Source: CAYSUS01 sp964434165 (lineage in GTDB: Bacteria > Planctomycetota > Planctomycetia > Pirellulales > Thermoguttaceae). From it: a DNA stretch of 64,000 nt. A model generated the notes under the pieces. It was given only the letters and a program-made list of their open reading frames with translations, ran no database searches and was not told the DNA's origin. The position numbers were made by a program, and so were the translations under genes. The stretch covers positions 1 to 64,000 of the forward strand of contig CAYSUS010000017.1 in the NCBI GenBank assembly GCA_964434165.1, read 5' to 3'. Of the stretch, positions 46,259-53,666 are shown in pieces. Position 1 is the first letter of the stretch. Each line of letters opens with the position of its first letter.

Positions 46259-47191
46259 CTACCGCCCCTTGAGCACCTCGTCGAGCGTCTGACGCAGGAC
46301 GTTCGCACTGGTGCGGAGGCCCTGGAGCTCCCTGGGCCACAGTTCGAGGGCGTGGACCCCCAGCACGCCGCGGCGTCCTACGACCGTGGGCACGGAGAGG
46401 GCCACGTCGCGAAGGCCGTAGGGGCCGTGGACCAGGTGCGAGACGGGCAGCACGCGGCGGGCGTCGAGGGCCATGGCGTGAACCACCTCGGCGATGGCCA
46501 ATCCCACGGCGAATCCGGCCCCGCCCTTCAGGCGCAGGGCCTCGGCGCCGGAGCCCTTGGCCCGCGCGAACAGCTCCGCGGCCAGATGGGGCGTCCACCC
46601 GGGGAACTTGTCCAGGGGCAGCCCTCCCACCGTCGCGCTGGACCAGATGGGCACCATGCTGTCGCCGTGCTCGCCAAGGATCAGGGCGGAGACCTGCGTG
46701 GGGGCCACCGCCATCCGCTCGGCGATCAGGCTGCGGAAGCGGATCGTGTCCAGCAGGGTCCCCAGCCCGATCACTTGCTCGGATGGCAGGTCAAGCCGCC
46801 TGGCCGCCAGGCAGGTGAGCACGTCCACCGGGTTGGAGACCACGAGCACGACGGCGTCGCTCTTCGTGCCGACCTCGCGGATCTCGTCGAGGATGCCCAG
46901 GAACAGATCGACGTTGCGGCCCGTCAACTGCAAACGGCTCTCGTCCGGCTTGCGCCGCAGGCCGGCCGTGATGCAGATGCAATCGCTGTCCGCCACCTGC
47001 TCGTAGGACCCGGAGCCGATCACCTGGTCGGCCGCCACCGAGGAGCCGTGCAGCAGGTCCAGCGCCTGACCGGCCGCCAGGTCCGCGTTGACATCGACCA
47101 GGGCGATCTGCCGCACCACCCCGCCCGTCTGGAGAGCAAAGCCCGCACACGAGCCGACCAGCCCGCCGCCGCCGATGATGGAGACTTTCAA
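46259..47191 (-). CDS. lactate/malate dehydrogenase family protein (BMC)
   Basis: NAD-dependent 2-hydroxyacid dehydrogenase of 310 residues. Rossmann loop VSIIGGGGLVGSCAGFAL, DVNADLAAGQALDLLHG, VVSNPVDVLTC, the substrate Arg region LDTIRFRSLIAE, and the catalytic His in LGEHGDSMVPIWS. It closes the microcompartment operon. In the known Planctomyces system such an enzyme is thought to recycle NAD by reducing lactaldehyde. The TTG start is preceded by AGGGG; GTG at 47275 is open but runs through low-complexity repeats. Confidence 0.9.
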   Translation of the reverse strand: MKVSIIGGGGLVGSCAGFALQTGGVVRQIALVDVNADLAAGQALDLLHGSSVAADQVIGSGSYEQVADSDCICITAGLRRKPDESRLQLTGRNVDLFLGILDEIREVGTKSDAVVLVVSNPVDVLTCLAARRLDLPSEQVIGLGTLLDTIRFRSLIAERMAVAPTQVSALILGEHGDSMVPIWSSATVGGLPLDKFPGWTPHLAAELFARAKGSGAEALRLKGGAGFAVGLAIAEVVHAMALDARRVLPVSHLVHGPYGLRDVALSVPTVVGRRGVLGVHALELWPRELQGLRTSANVLRQTLDEVLKGR

Positions 47192-47212
47192 ATCGTGCCC
47201 CTGTTGCCGGTG

Positions 47213-47253
47213 GGTCGGAAGTCGGAAGTCGGAGGTCGAGGGTCGGAGGTCGA
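47213..47253. repeat. short GTCGGAA-type tandem repeats
   Basis: Degenerate units of about seven bases (GGTCGGAAGTCGGAAGTCGG and variants) fill most of the gap between the aldolase and the dehydrogenase gene. They are not clearly palindromic. The ribosome-binding site of the dehydrogenase lies just past them. Confidence 0.75.
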
Positions 47254-47275
47254 AAGCGGGATCACCACTACCCAC

Positions 47276-48169
47276 TCACTTGCCCGCCGCCAGCGCCTCC
47301 AGCACCCGGTCGGTGACCGCTTGAATCAGCGCCTCCTGCTCGGCCGTGCCTTGCGGCACCAACCCGCCGGAGGTGGTCTGGCCGTTACTCGACGGGCTGG
47401 CTCCGGCCTTGCACGCGCCGTAGTGGGGCGGGGTGAAGGCCTGCGGCACCACGCCCGTCTCCTGCCAGCTATTGCGGAACACGTCGTTGGCGCAGATGTC
47501 GCAGTTCTCCATCTCGTTGCGGGGGGCGGTGTAGCCCCACTTCTGCTTGAGCTGCAACAGGGCCTGGGCCTCCGGCTCGGTGAAGTAGTGAATCCTTCCC
47601 AGTCCCTTGGCCAGCATCAGGATGCGGCAATAGGCGTCGAGGATCTCCGTCCACCAGTAGGCCTTTTCCACGGTCTCGCCGTAGCTCACCGTGCCGTGGT
47701 TGGCGAGGATGATGACGTTCGTCTTGTCAACGAAGGGCAGGATCGTCTCGGCGAACTCCTGCCCGCCGGGAATGGCGTACTTGGTGATCGGCACGTCGCC
47801 CAGGAAGATCTCCACCTCGGGCAGCACGCACTGCGGGATCGGCTCGCGCGCGATGCCGAAGGCCGTGGCGTGCGGGGGGTGGCAGTGGACCACCGACTTG
47901 ACCTCGGGCCGGGCCTTCATGATCGCCAGGTGGAGCATGATCTCGCTGGTCCGCTTGCGGCGCCCGGCGATCTGGTTCCCTTCCATATCGACGATGCACA
48001 GGTCGTCGGGCTTGAGGAACCCCTTGTTGACCATCGTCGGCGTGCAGACCACCTCGGTGTCGCTGTAGCGATAGGAGATGTTGCCGTCGTTGGCCGCGGC
48101 GAATCCCTTGTTGTAGATTCGCCGCCCGATATCGCAGATCTCCTGCTTGACCTTGTGGACATTGAGCAT
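47276..48169 (-). CDS. class II aldolase with encapsulation tag
   Basis: FucA/RhaD-type zinc aldolase of 297 residues that would split L-fuculose- or L-rhamnulose-1-phosphate into lactaldehyde and DHAP. Zinc ligands are in VVHCHPPHATAFG and a later His in LANHGTVSYG; NDGNISYR is at the N-terminus. The body ends near 250. Then follow a linker (ACKAGASPSSNGQ) and an amphipathic helix EALIQAVTDRVLEALAAGK, a typical encapsulation peptide. This places it inside the shell. The upstream gap has a large inverted repeat, so it may be expressed at its own level. Confidence 0.95.
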   Translation of the reverse strand: MLNVHKVKQEICDIGRRIYNKGFAAANDGNISYRYSDTEVVCTPTMVNKGFLKPDDLCIVDMEGNQIAGRRKRTSEIMLHLAIMKARPEVKSVVHCHPPHATAFGIAREPIPQCVLPEVEIFLGDVPITKYAIPGGQEFAETILPFVDKTNVIILANHGTVSYGETVEKAYWWTEILDAYCRILMLAKGLGRIHYFTEPEAQALLQLKQKWGYTAPRNEMENCDICANDVFRNSWQETGVVPQAFTPPHYGACKAGASPSSNGQTTSGGLVPQGTAEQEALIQAVTDRVLEALAAGK

Positions 48170-48191
48170 GGCGGTTTGGCTCCTGGTTGAT

Positions 48192-48256
48192 GGGGACTGG
48201 CACCGTTCGCCGCGAAGCGGCCCGGAGGATGCTTTGCACCAGCGGTGCCTGTCCCC
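48192..48256. repeat. inverted repeat between aldolase and BMC-P gene
   Basis: GGGGACTGGCACCG (48192-48205) and CGGTGCCTGTCCCC (48243-48256) pair at 13 of 14 positions around a 37-base loop. The right arm contains part of the 15-mer shared with 10199-10213. Confidence 0.8.
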
Positions 48257-48274
48257 CTCGTTCTCGGCCGAGGG

Positions 48275-48571
48275 TTATTCGAACGTTGGTCTCTCCACGC
48301 GGACGTGATCGAGGATCGCCGCGTTGTAGGCGTCGATGGGTTTCACTTCAGGGTAGAACGGCATGGCCGCCTCGCGGCTCTCGCTGATCGCGATGCGGCT
48401 GCCCACGCCCGCCCCCAGCTCGTCGTACACGGCGATCTCGCCGGCCGGCTCCTTCCCCTCGCCCAACAGGTCGGCCAGCGAGAGCGGCACAATCAGCTTG
48501 TACCGGGCCCCGGCCAGGCTGGGGTGCCAGCGGTTGAGGGTCACGGTTCCGATGACGTCGGCGATTCGCAT
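48275..48571 (-). CDS. BMC-P (EutN/CcmL) vertex protein
   Basis: 98-residue pentamer-forming shell protein. MRIADVIGTVTLNRWHPSLAGARY followed by LIVPLS is the EutN/CcmL opening, and DELGAGVGSRIAISES the conserved GxGxxV/I turn. Pentamers cap the vertices of the polyhedral shell. One of three BMC-P in this operon; this one has a 20-residue C-terminal addition (VKPIDAYNAAILDHVRVE). The ATG lies within a longer open frame that is a shadow of the next gene. Confidence 0.93.
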   Translation of the reverse strand: MRIADVIGTVTLNRWHPSLAGARYKLIVPLSLADLLGEGKEPAGEIAVYDELGAGVGSRIAISESREAAMPFYPEVKPIDAYNAAILDHVRVERPTFE

Positions 48572-48591
48572 GGCGGAGCAGAGGGCCGGGG

Positions 48592-49323
48592 TCAGGCGAG
48601 GCGGTGCTTGAGGTTTTCCGGGCAAGGGCGCACGCCGGCCCGGACAAATTCGCCCAGCATGCGGCGGAGCTGATACGGCGACATGGCGCGGGGCGAGAGC
48701 ACCAGGACGTTCGCGCCAACCGACTGACACGCGGCGGCGGTCTCCGCGGCATCCGCGGCAAGCACCGCGCGGACGCCGGCCAGGCGGTTCGCCGTGCACA
48801 GCCCGATCGCCGTGTATCGCGTGAGGATGGCCCCCACGGCGTCGCCCTGGCGGACCGCCTCGGTCACGATGTCCGAGGCCGCCACCAGGCAATCGGTCCC
48901 GTGCCCTTCGACGGGGATGCCGTCCGCCTGCAAGGTGCGGATCAGTCCAGCCGGGTCGTAGGACTTGCCGAGCGTGACGAGCACGAGCCGCACCGGGGCG
49001 GCCGGCCGCGCCACAGGCTGCGCCCGCTCGTACACCAGCATCAGGCTCCTGCGCCGAAGCTCGTCGCGCACCAGCGGCGTCACCAGGGAGCCGGGCGAGA
49101 CGACCACGCGGCGGACCCCGTCCAACCGGTCGGCCAACTCGGCCATGGTCACCACGCGCGAGGCGACGTACAGCTCGCCGTCGCGCTGCGCGGTCGCAGC
49201 GGGGGCGGCCCCCTCTCCCGCAGACGGGGATGCGCCGTCGCTCGGCGCGGTCGCGCCAGCGCTCTGCAACTCCGCGAGCACCTCGCGGACGATGCGCTCG
49301 ATCTCGTAGGACGGCTCGGCCAT
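48592..49323 (-). CDS. RpiB-like unknown BMC protein with N-terminal tag
   Basis: 243-residue protein. Residues 1-20 (MAEPSYEIERIVREVLAELQ) form an amphipathic helix like an encapsulation peptide, followed by an Ala/Ser/Gly/Pro linker. Then VVVSPGSLVTPLVRDELRRR recalls a motif of other BMC proteins such as EutT or EutQ. The C-terminal half (GAILTRYTAIGLCTANRLAG, then ANVLVLSPRAMSPYQLRRML) resembles RpiB/LacAB sugar-phosphate isomerases without the classic active-site Cys context. Its ATG overlaps the stop of the preceding BMC-P gene by one base. I cannot assign a reaction. Confidence 0.7.
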   Translation of the reverse strand: MAEPSYEIERIVREVLAELQSAGATAPSDGASPSAGEGAAPAATAQRDGELYVASRVVTMAELADRLDGVRRVVVSPGSLVTPLVRDELRRRSLMLVYERAQPVARPAAPVRLVLVTLGKSYDPAGLIRTLQADGIPVEGHGTDCLVAASDIVTEAVRQGDAVGAILTRYTAIGLCTANRLAGVRAVLAADAAETAAACQSVGANVLVLSPRAMSPYQLRRMLGEFVRAGVRPCPENLKHRLA

Positions 49324-49580
49324 CAGTCGGGAATTCCAATCACGGACCACCGCACCGGGGTGTTCTTGCTGCCAAGCATCTCGCGGGTGCCTTGCCCGTC
49401 GCTGCTGAGGATCACGATCTCGCCCGGCCCCGCGTTGAGCTGGTCCACGGCCAGCACCGGATCGCCGTCCGGCGATCTGCCGTCGGCCAATAGCGGCTGC
49501 ACGACCAGCAAACGCCAGCCCTGCATCGAGGGATGCTTGACGGTGGCGGTCGCGGTTCCGACGACAAGGCCGTTGAGCAT
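49323..49580 (-). CDS. BMC-P (EutN/CcmL) vertex protein
   Basis: 85-residue shell vertex protein, the second of three. MLNGLVVGTATATVKHPSMQGWR, LLVVQPL, and a loop DQLNAGPGEIVILSSDGQGTREM match the EutN/CcmL fold. The end VRWSVIGIPD gives the final beta strand. It is coupled to the RpiB-like gene by TGATG. About 60 bases upstream a hairpin repeat separates it from the aldehyde dehydrogenase gene. Confidence 0.93.
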   Translation of the reverse strand: MLNGLVVGTATATVKHPSMQGWRLLVVQPLLADGRSPDGDPVLAVDQLNAGPGEIVILSSDGQGTREMLGSKNTPVRWSVIGIPD

Positions 49581-49606
49581 GGAGGTTTTTCTTGCAGGTC
49601 CAGACG

Positions 49607-49629
49607 TCCGAAGTCTCGGAGACTTCGAA
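49607..49629. repeat. BMC hairpin repeat, copy 2
   Basis: TCCGAAGTCT (49607-49616), three-base loop, AGACTTCGAA (49620-49629), nine of ten pairs, between the BMC-P gene and the aldehyde dehydrogenase gene. Confidence 0.85.
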
Positions 49630-49640
49630 AGTCCTCCTGC

Positions 49641-51092
49641 TTACTTCCCGAGGATGCGGAGGTTGTCGATCATCGAGCATCGCCGCTCGCGCGTGAAGGT
49701 CAGCGGCGTGGTAATGCCTTCGCCCGTGGGGCCCGCGATCGAGTAGGAGATGTAGCCTTCACCGCCCAGACCCAGGCCGGCGCCGCAGGGGCCGTTCTTG
49801 ACGAACAGCGTGGTATCGACGGCCTTGCCCATCTTGGTCATGTTGGCGACGTTGTTCGAATGGATGATGGCCGTGTGGCGGAAGTTGTGTTCGCTGCGGA
49901 CGGCCTTTTCGATACAGTCGTCGATGTCGCGGCAGCGCACGAACGGCAGGAAGGGCATCATCTGCTCGACCGGGACGAAGGGGTTCGACTCGTCCGTCTC
50001 GCCGAAGATCATCTCGACCTCCGGCGCGATGGTCTTGCCGGCGGCCCGGGCCAAGACGGCCGCGTCCTGTCCGATGAACTCCTTCACCGGCACGTCGTGG
50101 CGGTGCTCGCCCTCGCCCACGGTGGTGATGGCCGCGCGGGTGAGCGCGTCGATCTCCGAGGCATTGAGGCGCACGGCCCCGGCCCGCTCCATGGCGGCCA
50201 TCATCTGGTCGAAGACCGGCTCGACCACGAAGACCTGCTTCTCGGCGATGCAGAGGAGGTTGTTGTCGTAGGCGCCGCCCTGGATGATCGACCGGGCGGC
50301 GCGGTCCAGGTCGGCGGTCTCGTCGACGACCACGGGCGGATTGCCCGGCCCGGCCACGATCGCTCGCTTGCCGGTCTTCATGGCCGCACGGGCCACGCCC
50401 GCCCCGCCGGTCACGCAGAGGATGTTGACTTCGGGATGGGTGAAGATGGCGTTGGCCGACTCGAGCGTGGGCTCGACGATGATCGAGATCAGGTTGTCGA
50501 TTCCCAGGTCGCGGTAGATGGCCTCGTTGTAGCGGCGCACGCCCTCGACCGCCACGCGCTTGCCGCTGGGGTGCGGGTTGACGACCATCGTGTTGCCCGC
50601 GGCGATCATGCTCACCGCGTTGCCGGTGAGCGTGGGAAGCGAGTGCGTCACCGGCGTGATAACCCCAATCACGCCGAACGGGGCGTGCTCGATCACGGCC
50701 AGTCCGTGGTCGCCGGAGAAGACCTCGCTGCGAAGGAACTCGACGCCGGGCGAGCGCTCGCCCAGGATCTTCAGTTTCTCGATCTTGTGCGCGAGGCGCC
50801 CGATCTTGGTCTCGTTCATCTCCATCGTACCCAGCTCGACGCACTGGTCGATGGCGATGCGGCGGATGTGGGCGATGATCCGGCGGCGGTCGTCGATCGT
50901 GCGGCGGGAGAGGCGCTCGAAGGCCTCGCGCGCGGCGGCCACGGCCTCGTTGACGTCGGTGAACAGCCCCAAACGCCCCTGGTAGCTGCCGCCACCGGCG
51001 GGCGCCCCGTTGGGCCGGGCAACCGCGTCGGCCCCCAGGCGCTTGATCACCTGCTCGACGACGTTGCGGACGAGAGTTTCATCGACTTGCAT
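49641..51092 (-). CDS. CoA-acylating aldehyde dehydrogenase (PduP/EutE-like)
   Basis: 483-residue enzyme that would turn lactaldehyde into lactyl-CoA with NAD. The N-terminal helix DETLVRNVVEQVIKRLGAD is an encapsulation peptide, joined by a Gly/Pro linker. The ALDH fold follows: VIGVITPVTHSLPTL, VTGGAGVARAAMKTGKRAI, GPGNPPVVVDETADL, and the catalytic Cys in NNLLCIAEKQ (about residue 280). It is the signature enzyme of the compartment. A hairpin repeat lies on each side of the gene. Confidence 0.96.
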   Translation of the reverse strand: MQVDETLVRNVVEQVIKRLGADAVARPNGAPAGGGSYQGRLGLFTDVNEAVAAAREAFERLSRRTIDDRRRIIAHIRRIAIDQCVELGTMEMNETKIGRLAHKIEKLKILGERSPGVEFLRSEVFSGDHGLAVIEHAPFGVIGVITPVTHSLPTLTGNAVSMIAAGNTMVVNPHPSGKRVAVEGVRRYNEAIYRDLGIDNLISIIVEPTLESANAIFTHPEVNILCVTGGAGVARAAMKTGKRAIVAGPGNPPVVVDETADLDRAARSIIQGGAYDNNLLCIAEKQVFVVEPVFDQMMAAMERAGAVRLNASEIDALTRAAITTVGEGEHRHDVPVKEFIGQDAAVLARAAGKTIAPEVEMIFGETDESNPFVPVEQMMPFLPFVRCRDIDDCIEKAVRSEHNFRHTAIIHSNNVANMTKMGKAVDTTLFVKNGPCGAGLGLGGEGYISYSIAGPTGEGITTPLTFTRERRCSMIDNLRILGK

Positions 51093-51143
51093 GGCAAAGG
51101 GCCTTGTTTTGCGGGTTCATATCCTCTATGGCGGATTCAGACC

Positions 51144-51166
51144 TCCGAAGTCTCGAAGACTTCGGA
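51144..51166. repeat. BMC hairpin repeat, copy 3
   Basis: TCCGAAGTCT (51144-51153), loop CGA, AGACTTCGGA (51157-51166), a perfect ten-base stem, in the 100-base gap before the aldehyde dehydrogenase gene. Confidence 0.87.
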
Positions 51167-51192
51167 AGGCTTCCTGAGCATCCCTGCCCGCC

Positions 51193-51504
51193 TCACCCCT
51201 CCTTGTCGTAAACGCACTTCTGATCCACGTGGACCGTATCGACGATGCCGATGATCACCGTATCGACCGGCAGGTTCTTGGTCTCCGGGGTGAGCCGCGC
51301 GGAGGAGCCCTGCGTAATCAGCACGAACTCTCCCTCGCCGGCCCCCACGGTGTCCACGGCCACGAACGTCCGCCCTGTCGTGACCAATTCGCCGCGCGAC
51401 TTCGGGTCCACCCGATAGGGCTCCACCATCAACAGCTTGTGGCCGACCATCGCATCGACCTTCTGGGTGGAAACCATCGCACCGGTGACTCTGGCGATAA
51501 ACAT
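51193..51504 (-). CDS. BMC-P (EutN/CcmL) vertex protein
   Basis: 103-residue shell vertex protein, the third in the operon and the first to be transcribed. MFIARVTGAMVSTQKVDAMVGHK, LLMVEPYRVDP, DTVGAGEGEFVLITQGSSAR and the last strand IIGIVDTVHVD are typical. GGAGG eight bases before the ATG decides this start; an in-frame TTG 15 bases farther would overlap ackA. It begins four bases after the acetate kinase stop. Confidence 0.94.
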   Translation of the reverse strand: MFIARVTGAMVSTQKVDAMVGHKLLMVEPYRVDPKSRGELVTTGRTFVAVDTVGAGEGEFVLITQGSSARLTPETKNLPVDTVIIGIVDTVHVDQKCVYDKEG

Positions 51505-51508
51505 CGCG

Positions 51509-52702
51509 CTATCCTCCAAGGGCGGCGAGGGCTTCCTTGGCCTGCCTCGCCACGATGATCTCCTCGTTCGTGGGAATCACCCAGATCTGCACGCGGCTCT
51601 CGGCGGCGTGGATCGGGGCCTCGCCCCGGGCGGTCTCGTTGGCGGCCGAATCGAGCACGATGCCCAGCTCCTCCAGGTCGCGGAGCACCGCGGCGCGGAA
51701 GTCCACTCCGTTCTCGCCGATGCCGCCGGTGAACACGATCACGTCGCAGCCGCCGAGCTCCACGAGGTAGGCCCCGAGGTAGCGCCGCGTCTCGCCGGCG
51801 AACACCTCCAGGGCCAGCTTCGCCCGGACATTGCCCGCGGCGGCGGCCTCGCGCACGTCGCGCATGTCGCCGCCCGCGCCGCTTAAGCCCAGCAGCCCGC
51901 TCTGGGAGCCGAGCATCTGGAGCACTTCGGTGAGCGACTTGCCCGTGTGCTTCATGACCACCGGCAAGGCGAAGGGATCGAAGTCGCCGGCACGATTGTT
52001 CTGCGGCAGGCCGCTCTGGGCCGACATGCCCATGCTCGCCGCCATGCTCTCTCCGCCACGGATCGCGCACAGCGAGCTGGAGCCGCCCAGGTGGCAGGAG
52101 ATGATCCGCAGGTCGTCGCGGCCGAGGATCTCCGCCGTGCGCGTGGCGATGTAGCGGTGGCTGGCGCCGTGGAACCCGTACCTCCGCACCAGTCCCTGCT
52201 CCGCCCACTCGTACGGCACCGCATAGTACCGATTGCGGTCCGGGATCGTCTGGTGGAAGCCAGTCTCAAAGGCGGCCACCAGGGGGATCTCGGGCAGCCT
52301 CTCGTGCAACAGCCGCATGGCGTGGATGTACGGTGGGTTGTGCGCCGGGGCGACCTCGTTCATCTCCTCCATGGCCGCCAGGACTTCCTCGGTAACCAGT
52401 TGCACTCCGCTGATCCTCCCTCCGTGCACTGCCTTGAAGCCGATGGCCGAGACCTCGGCCGCGTCCTTCAGGCAGCCGCTTGCCGGATCGGTCAACTGGG
52501 CCAGGCACTGGCGCACGGCCTCGGCGTGGTCCGGCACGCGGAGCGTCTCCTCCTGGCGACGGTCGCCGATCTCGACCACGCAGCGGCTCTCGGGCGAGCC
52601 GATCCGCTCGATGCCGCCGCGCGCAAGCTGGCGCTCGCCGTCCATGTCGAACAGGCGGTACTTGAAGCTCGTCGAGCCCAGGTTGGCCACGAGGATCTTC
52701 AT
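51509..52702 (-). CDS. ackA: acetate/propionate-type kinase
   Basis: Acetokinase-family enzyme of 397 residues. It opens with KILVANLGSTSFKYRLF, has FKAVHGGRISG, FETGFHQTIP, YGFHGASHRY, CHLGGSSSLCAI and FTGGIGENG, all hallmarks. In this compartment it should use lactyl-phosphate or propionyl-phosphate made by PduL and form ATP. It shows no encapsulation peptide, so it probably sits in the cytoplasm. Two hairpin repeats lie in the 150-base gap upstream, between ackA and the shell gene. Confidence 0.95.
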   Translation of the reverse strand: MKILVANLGSTSFKYRLFDMDGERQLARGGIERIGSPESRCVVEIGDRRQEETLRVPDHAEAVRQCLAQLTDPASGCLKDAAEVSAIGFKAVHGGRISGVQLVTEEVLAAMEEMNEVAPAHNPPYIHAMRLLHERLPEIPLVAAFETGFHQTIPDRNRYYAVPYEWAEQGLVRRYGFHGASHRYIATRTAEILGRDDLRIISCHLGGSSSLCAIRGGESMAASMGMSAQSGLPQNNRAGDFDPFALPVVMKHTGKSLTEVLQMLGSQSGLLGLSGAGGDMRDVREAAAAGNVRAKLALEVFAGETRRYLGAYLVELGGCDVIVFTGGIGENGVDFRAAVLRDLEELGIVLDSAANETARGEAPIHAAESRVQIWVIPTNEEIIVARQAKEALAALGG

Positions 52703-52735
52703 GGCGTCCTACTCCTTGGGGTCGCGTGCGCCAGA

Positions 52736-52762
52736 CTTCCAAAGTCCTCGGGACTTCGGAAG
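52736..52762. repeat. BMC hairpin repeat, copy 4
   Basis: CTTCCAAAGTCC (52736-52747), loop TCG, GGACTTCGGAAG (52751-52762), eleven of twelve pairs. First of two repeats in the ackA/BMC-H gap. Confidence 0.85.
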
Positions 52763-52794
52763 GCTCGGGGGCTGCGTGCTCCGTGTGCTGGCCA

Positions 52795-52825
52795 GACTTC
52801 CGAAGTCTTCGAGACTCCGGAAGTC
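52795..52825. repeat. BMC hairpin repeat, copy 5
   Basis: GACTTCCGAAGTCT (52795-52808), loop TCG, AGACTCCGGAAGTC (52812-52825), thirteen of fourteen pairs. It lies about 30 bases after the BMC-H stop, in the position of a processing or stabilising hairpin. Confidence 0.87.
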
Positions 52826-52850
52826 TCCCTCGAGCGAGTCCCTTCCACCT

Positions 52851-53120
52851 TCAGGTCAGGTACGCCTCGATCACGCCTTCGGCGGGCCGCGGGATGATGT
52901 GGCTGGCCATCAGCTCGCCGACCTGGCTGGCGGCGTTGGCGCCGGCTTCGACCGCGGCGCGGACGCTGCCCACGTCGCCGCGCACGACGGTGGTCACCAG
53001 GCCGCCGCCGATCTGCACGCGCTTGACGATCTGCACGTTGGCCGCCTTGGCCATGGCGTCGGTGGCCTCGACGAGGCCGACCAGGCCCCGGGTTTCAATC
53101 AGTCCGATGGCGTCTTGCAT
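52851..53120 (-). CDS. BMC-H hexameric shell protein
   Basis: 89-residue single BMC domain (PduA/CcmK type). DAIGLIETRGLVGLVEATDAM opens it, KAANVQIVKRVQIGGGLVTTVVRGDVG follows, and ASHIIPRP ends the fold. Hexamers tile the shell facets and the central pore lets substrate pass; the pore residues would be in the VQIGGG loop. Its gene comes second after the other BMC-H, before two hairpin repeats and ackA. Confidence 0.97.
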   Translation of the reverse strand: MQDAIGLIETRGLVGLVEATDAMAKAANVQIVKRVQIGGGLVTTVVRGDVGSVRAAVEAGANAASQVGELMASHIIPRPAEGVIEAYLT

Positions 53121-53181
53121 GGATAGGAACCTTTCTTGGGTTGTCTTGCGTTCTAAGCGGCGAAAGGGACGCCTGCCGGCC

Positions 53182-53502
53182 TCAGTCGGACGCGCCGGCC
53201 TTGCGCCCCTTGGGGGCGGCGGCGGGCGGCGGCAGGACGATGTCCAGGTCCTCGTGCGGGCGCGGGATAACCTGCACGCTGACGACCTCGCCGATCCGGC
53301 CGCCGGCCGCGGCGCCGGCGTCGGTGGCGGCCTTTACCGCGGCCACGTCGCCGGTGACAAAGGCGCTGACCATTCCGCTGCCGACCTTGTCCCAACCGAG
53401 GAACTGGACGTTGGCAGCCTTGAGCATCGCGTCGGTGGCCTCGACCAGGGTCACGAACCCCCGGGTCTCAAGCATGCCGAGCGCTTCCATTGACTTCGCC
53501 AT
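53182..53502 (-). CDS. BMC-H hexameric shell protein with extended tail
   Basis: 106-residue BMC-domain protein. EALGMLETRGFVTLVEATDAMLKAANV and VTGDVAAVKAATDAGAAAGGR and SVQVIPRPHEDL are the family parts. The last 16 residues (PPPAAAPKGRKAGASD) are a Pro/Ala/Lys tail missing from the neighbour BMC-H. The pore loop is KVGSG. GGAG lies nine bases before the chosen ATG; another ATG nine bases earlier is also in frame. It is separated from pduL by a 164-base gap that holds repeats. Confidence 0.95.
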   Translation of the reverse strand: MAKSMEALGMLETRGFVTLVEATDAMLKAANVQFLGWDKVGSGMVSAFVTGDVAAVKAATDAGAAAGGRIGEVVSVQVIPRPHEDLDIVLPPPAAAPKGRKAGASD

Positions 53503-53590
53503 GGGTAGCATCTCCGGTCTTGTTGAAACGTTGCACTCTCGCCTCGTCCCCGCGCCCTGCGGGGGGACTTCTCCTCGTTCCGCTCTCCTC

Positions 53591-53657
53591 GTTCCCATGC
53601 TCCGCGTGGGAACGTCGATCCCTGTGCCGCGAGGTTCCCACGCAGAGCACGGGAACC
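53591..53657. repeat. GTTCCCACGC..GTGGGAAC repeat pair
   Basis: GTTCCCATGCTCCGCGTGGG with AAC (53591-53613) is an imperfect palindrome, and GGTTCCCACGCAGAGCACGG plus GAACC around 53633-53657 a second of the same kind. This repeat family is widespread in planctomycetes and some other bacteria. Confidence 0.8.
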
Positions 53658-53666
53658 AGGTCTCCC

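Noticed and set aside
46352..48190. Long + strand frame opposite the dehydrogenase and aldolase genes
   Set aside because: Both minus-strand genes have catalytic motifs and the aldolase an encapsulation tag; the plus frame has nothing recognisable.
52480..53500. Plus-strand frames opposite the BMC-H genes
   Set aside because: They are shadows of the shell genes; no ribosome-binding site or domain.
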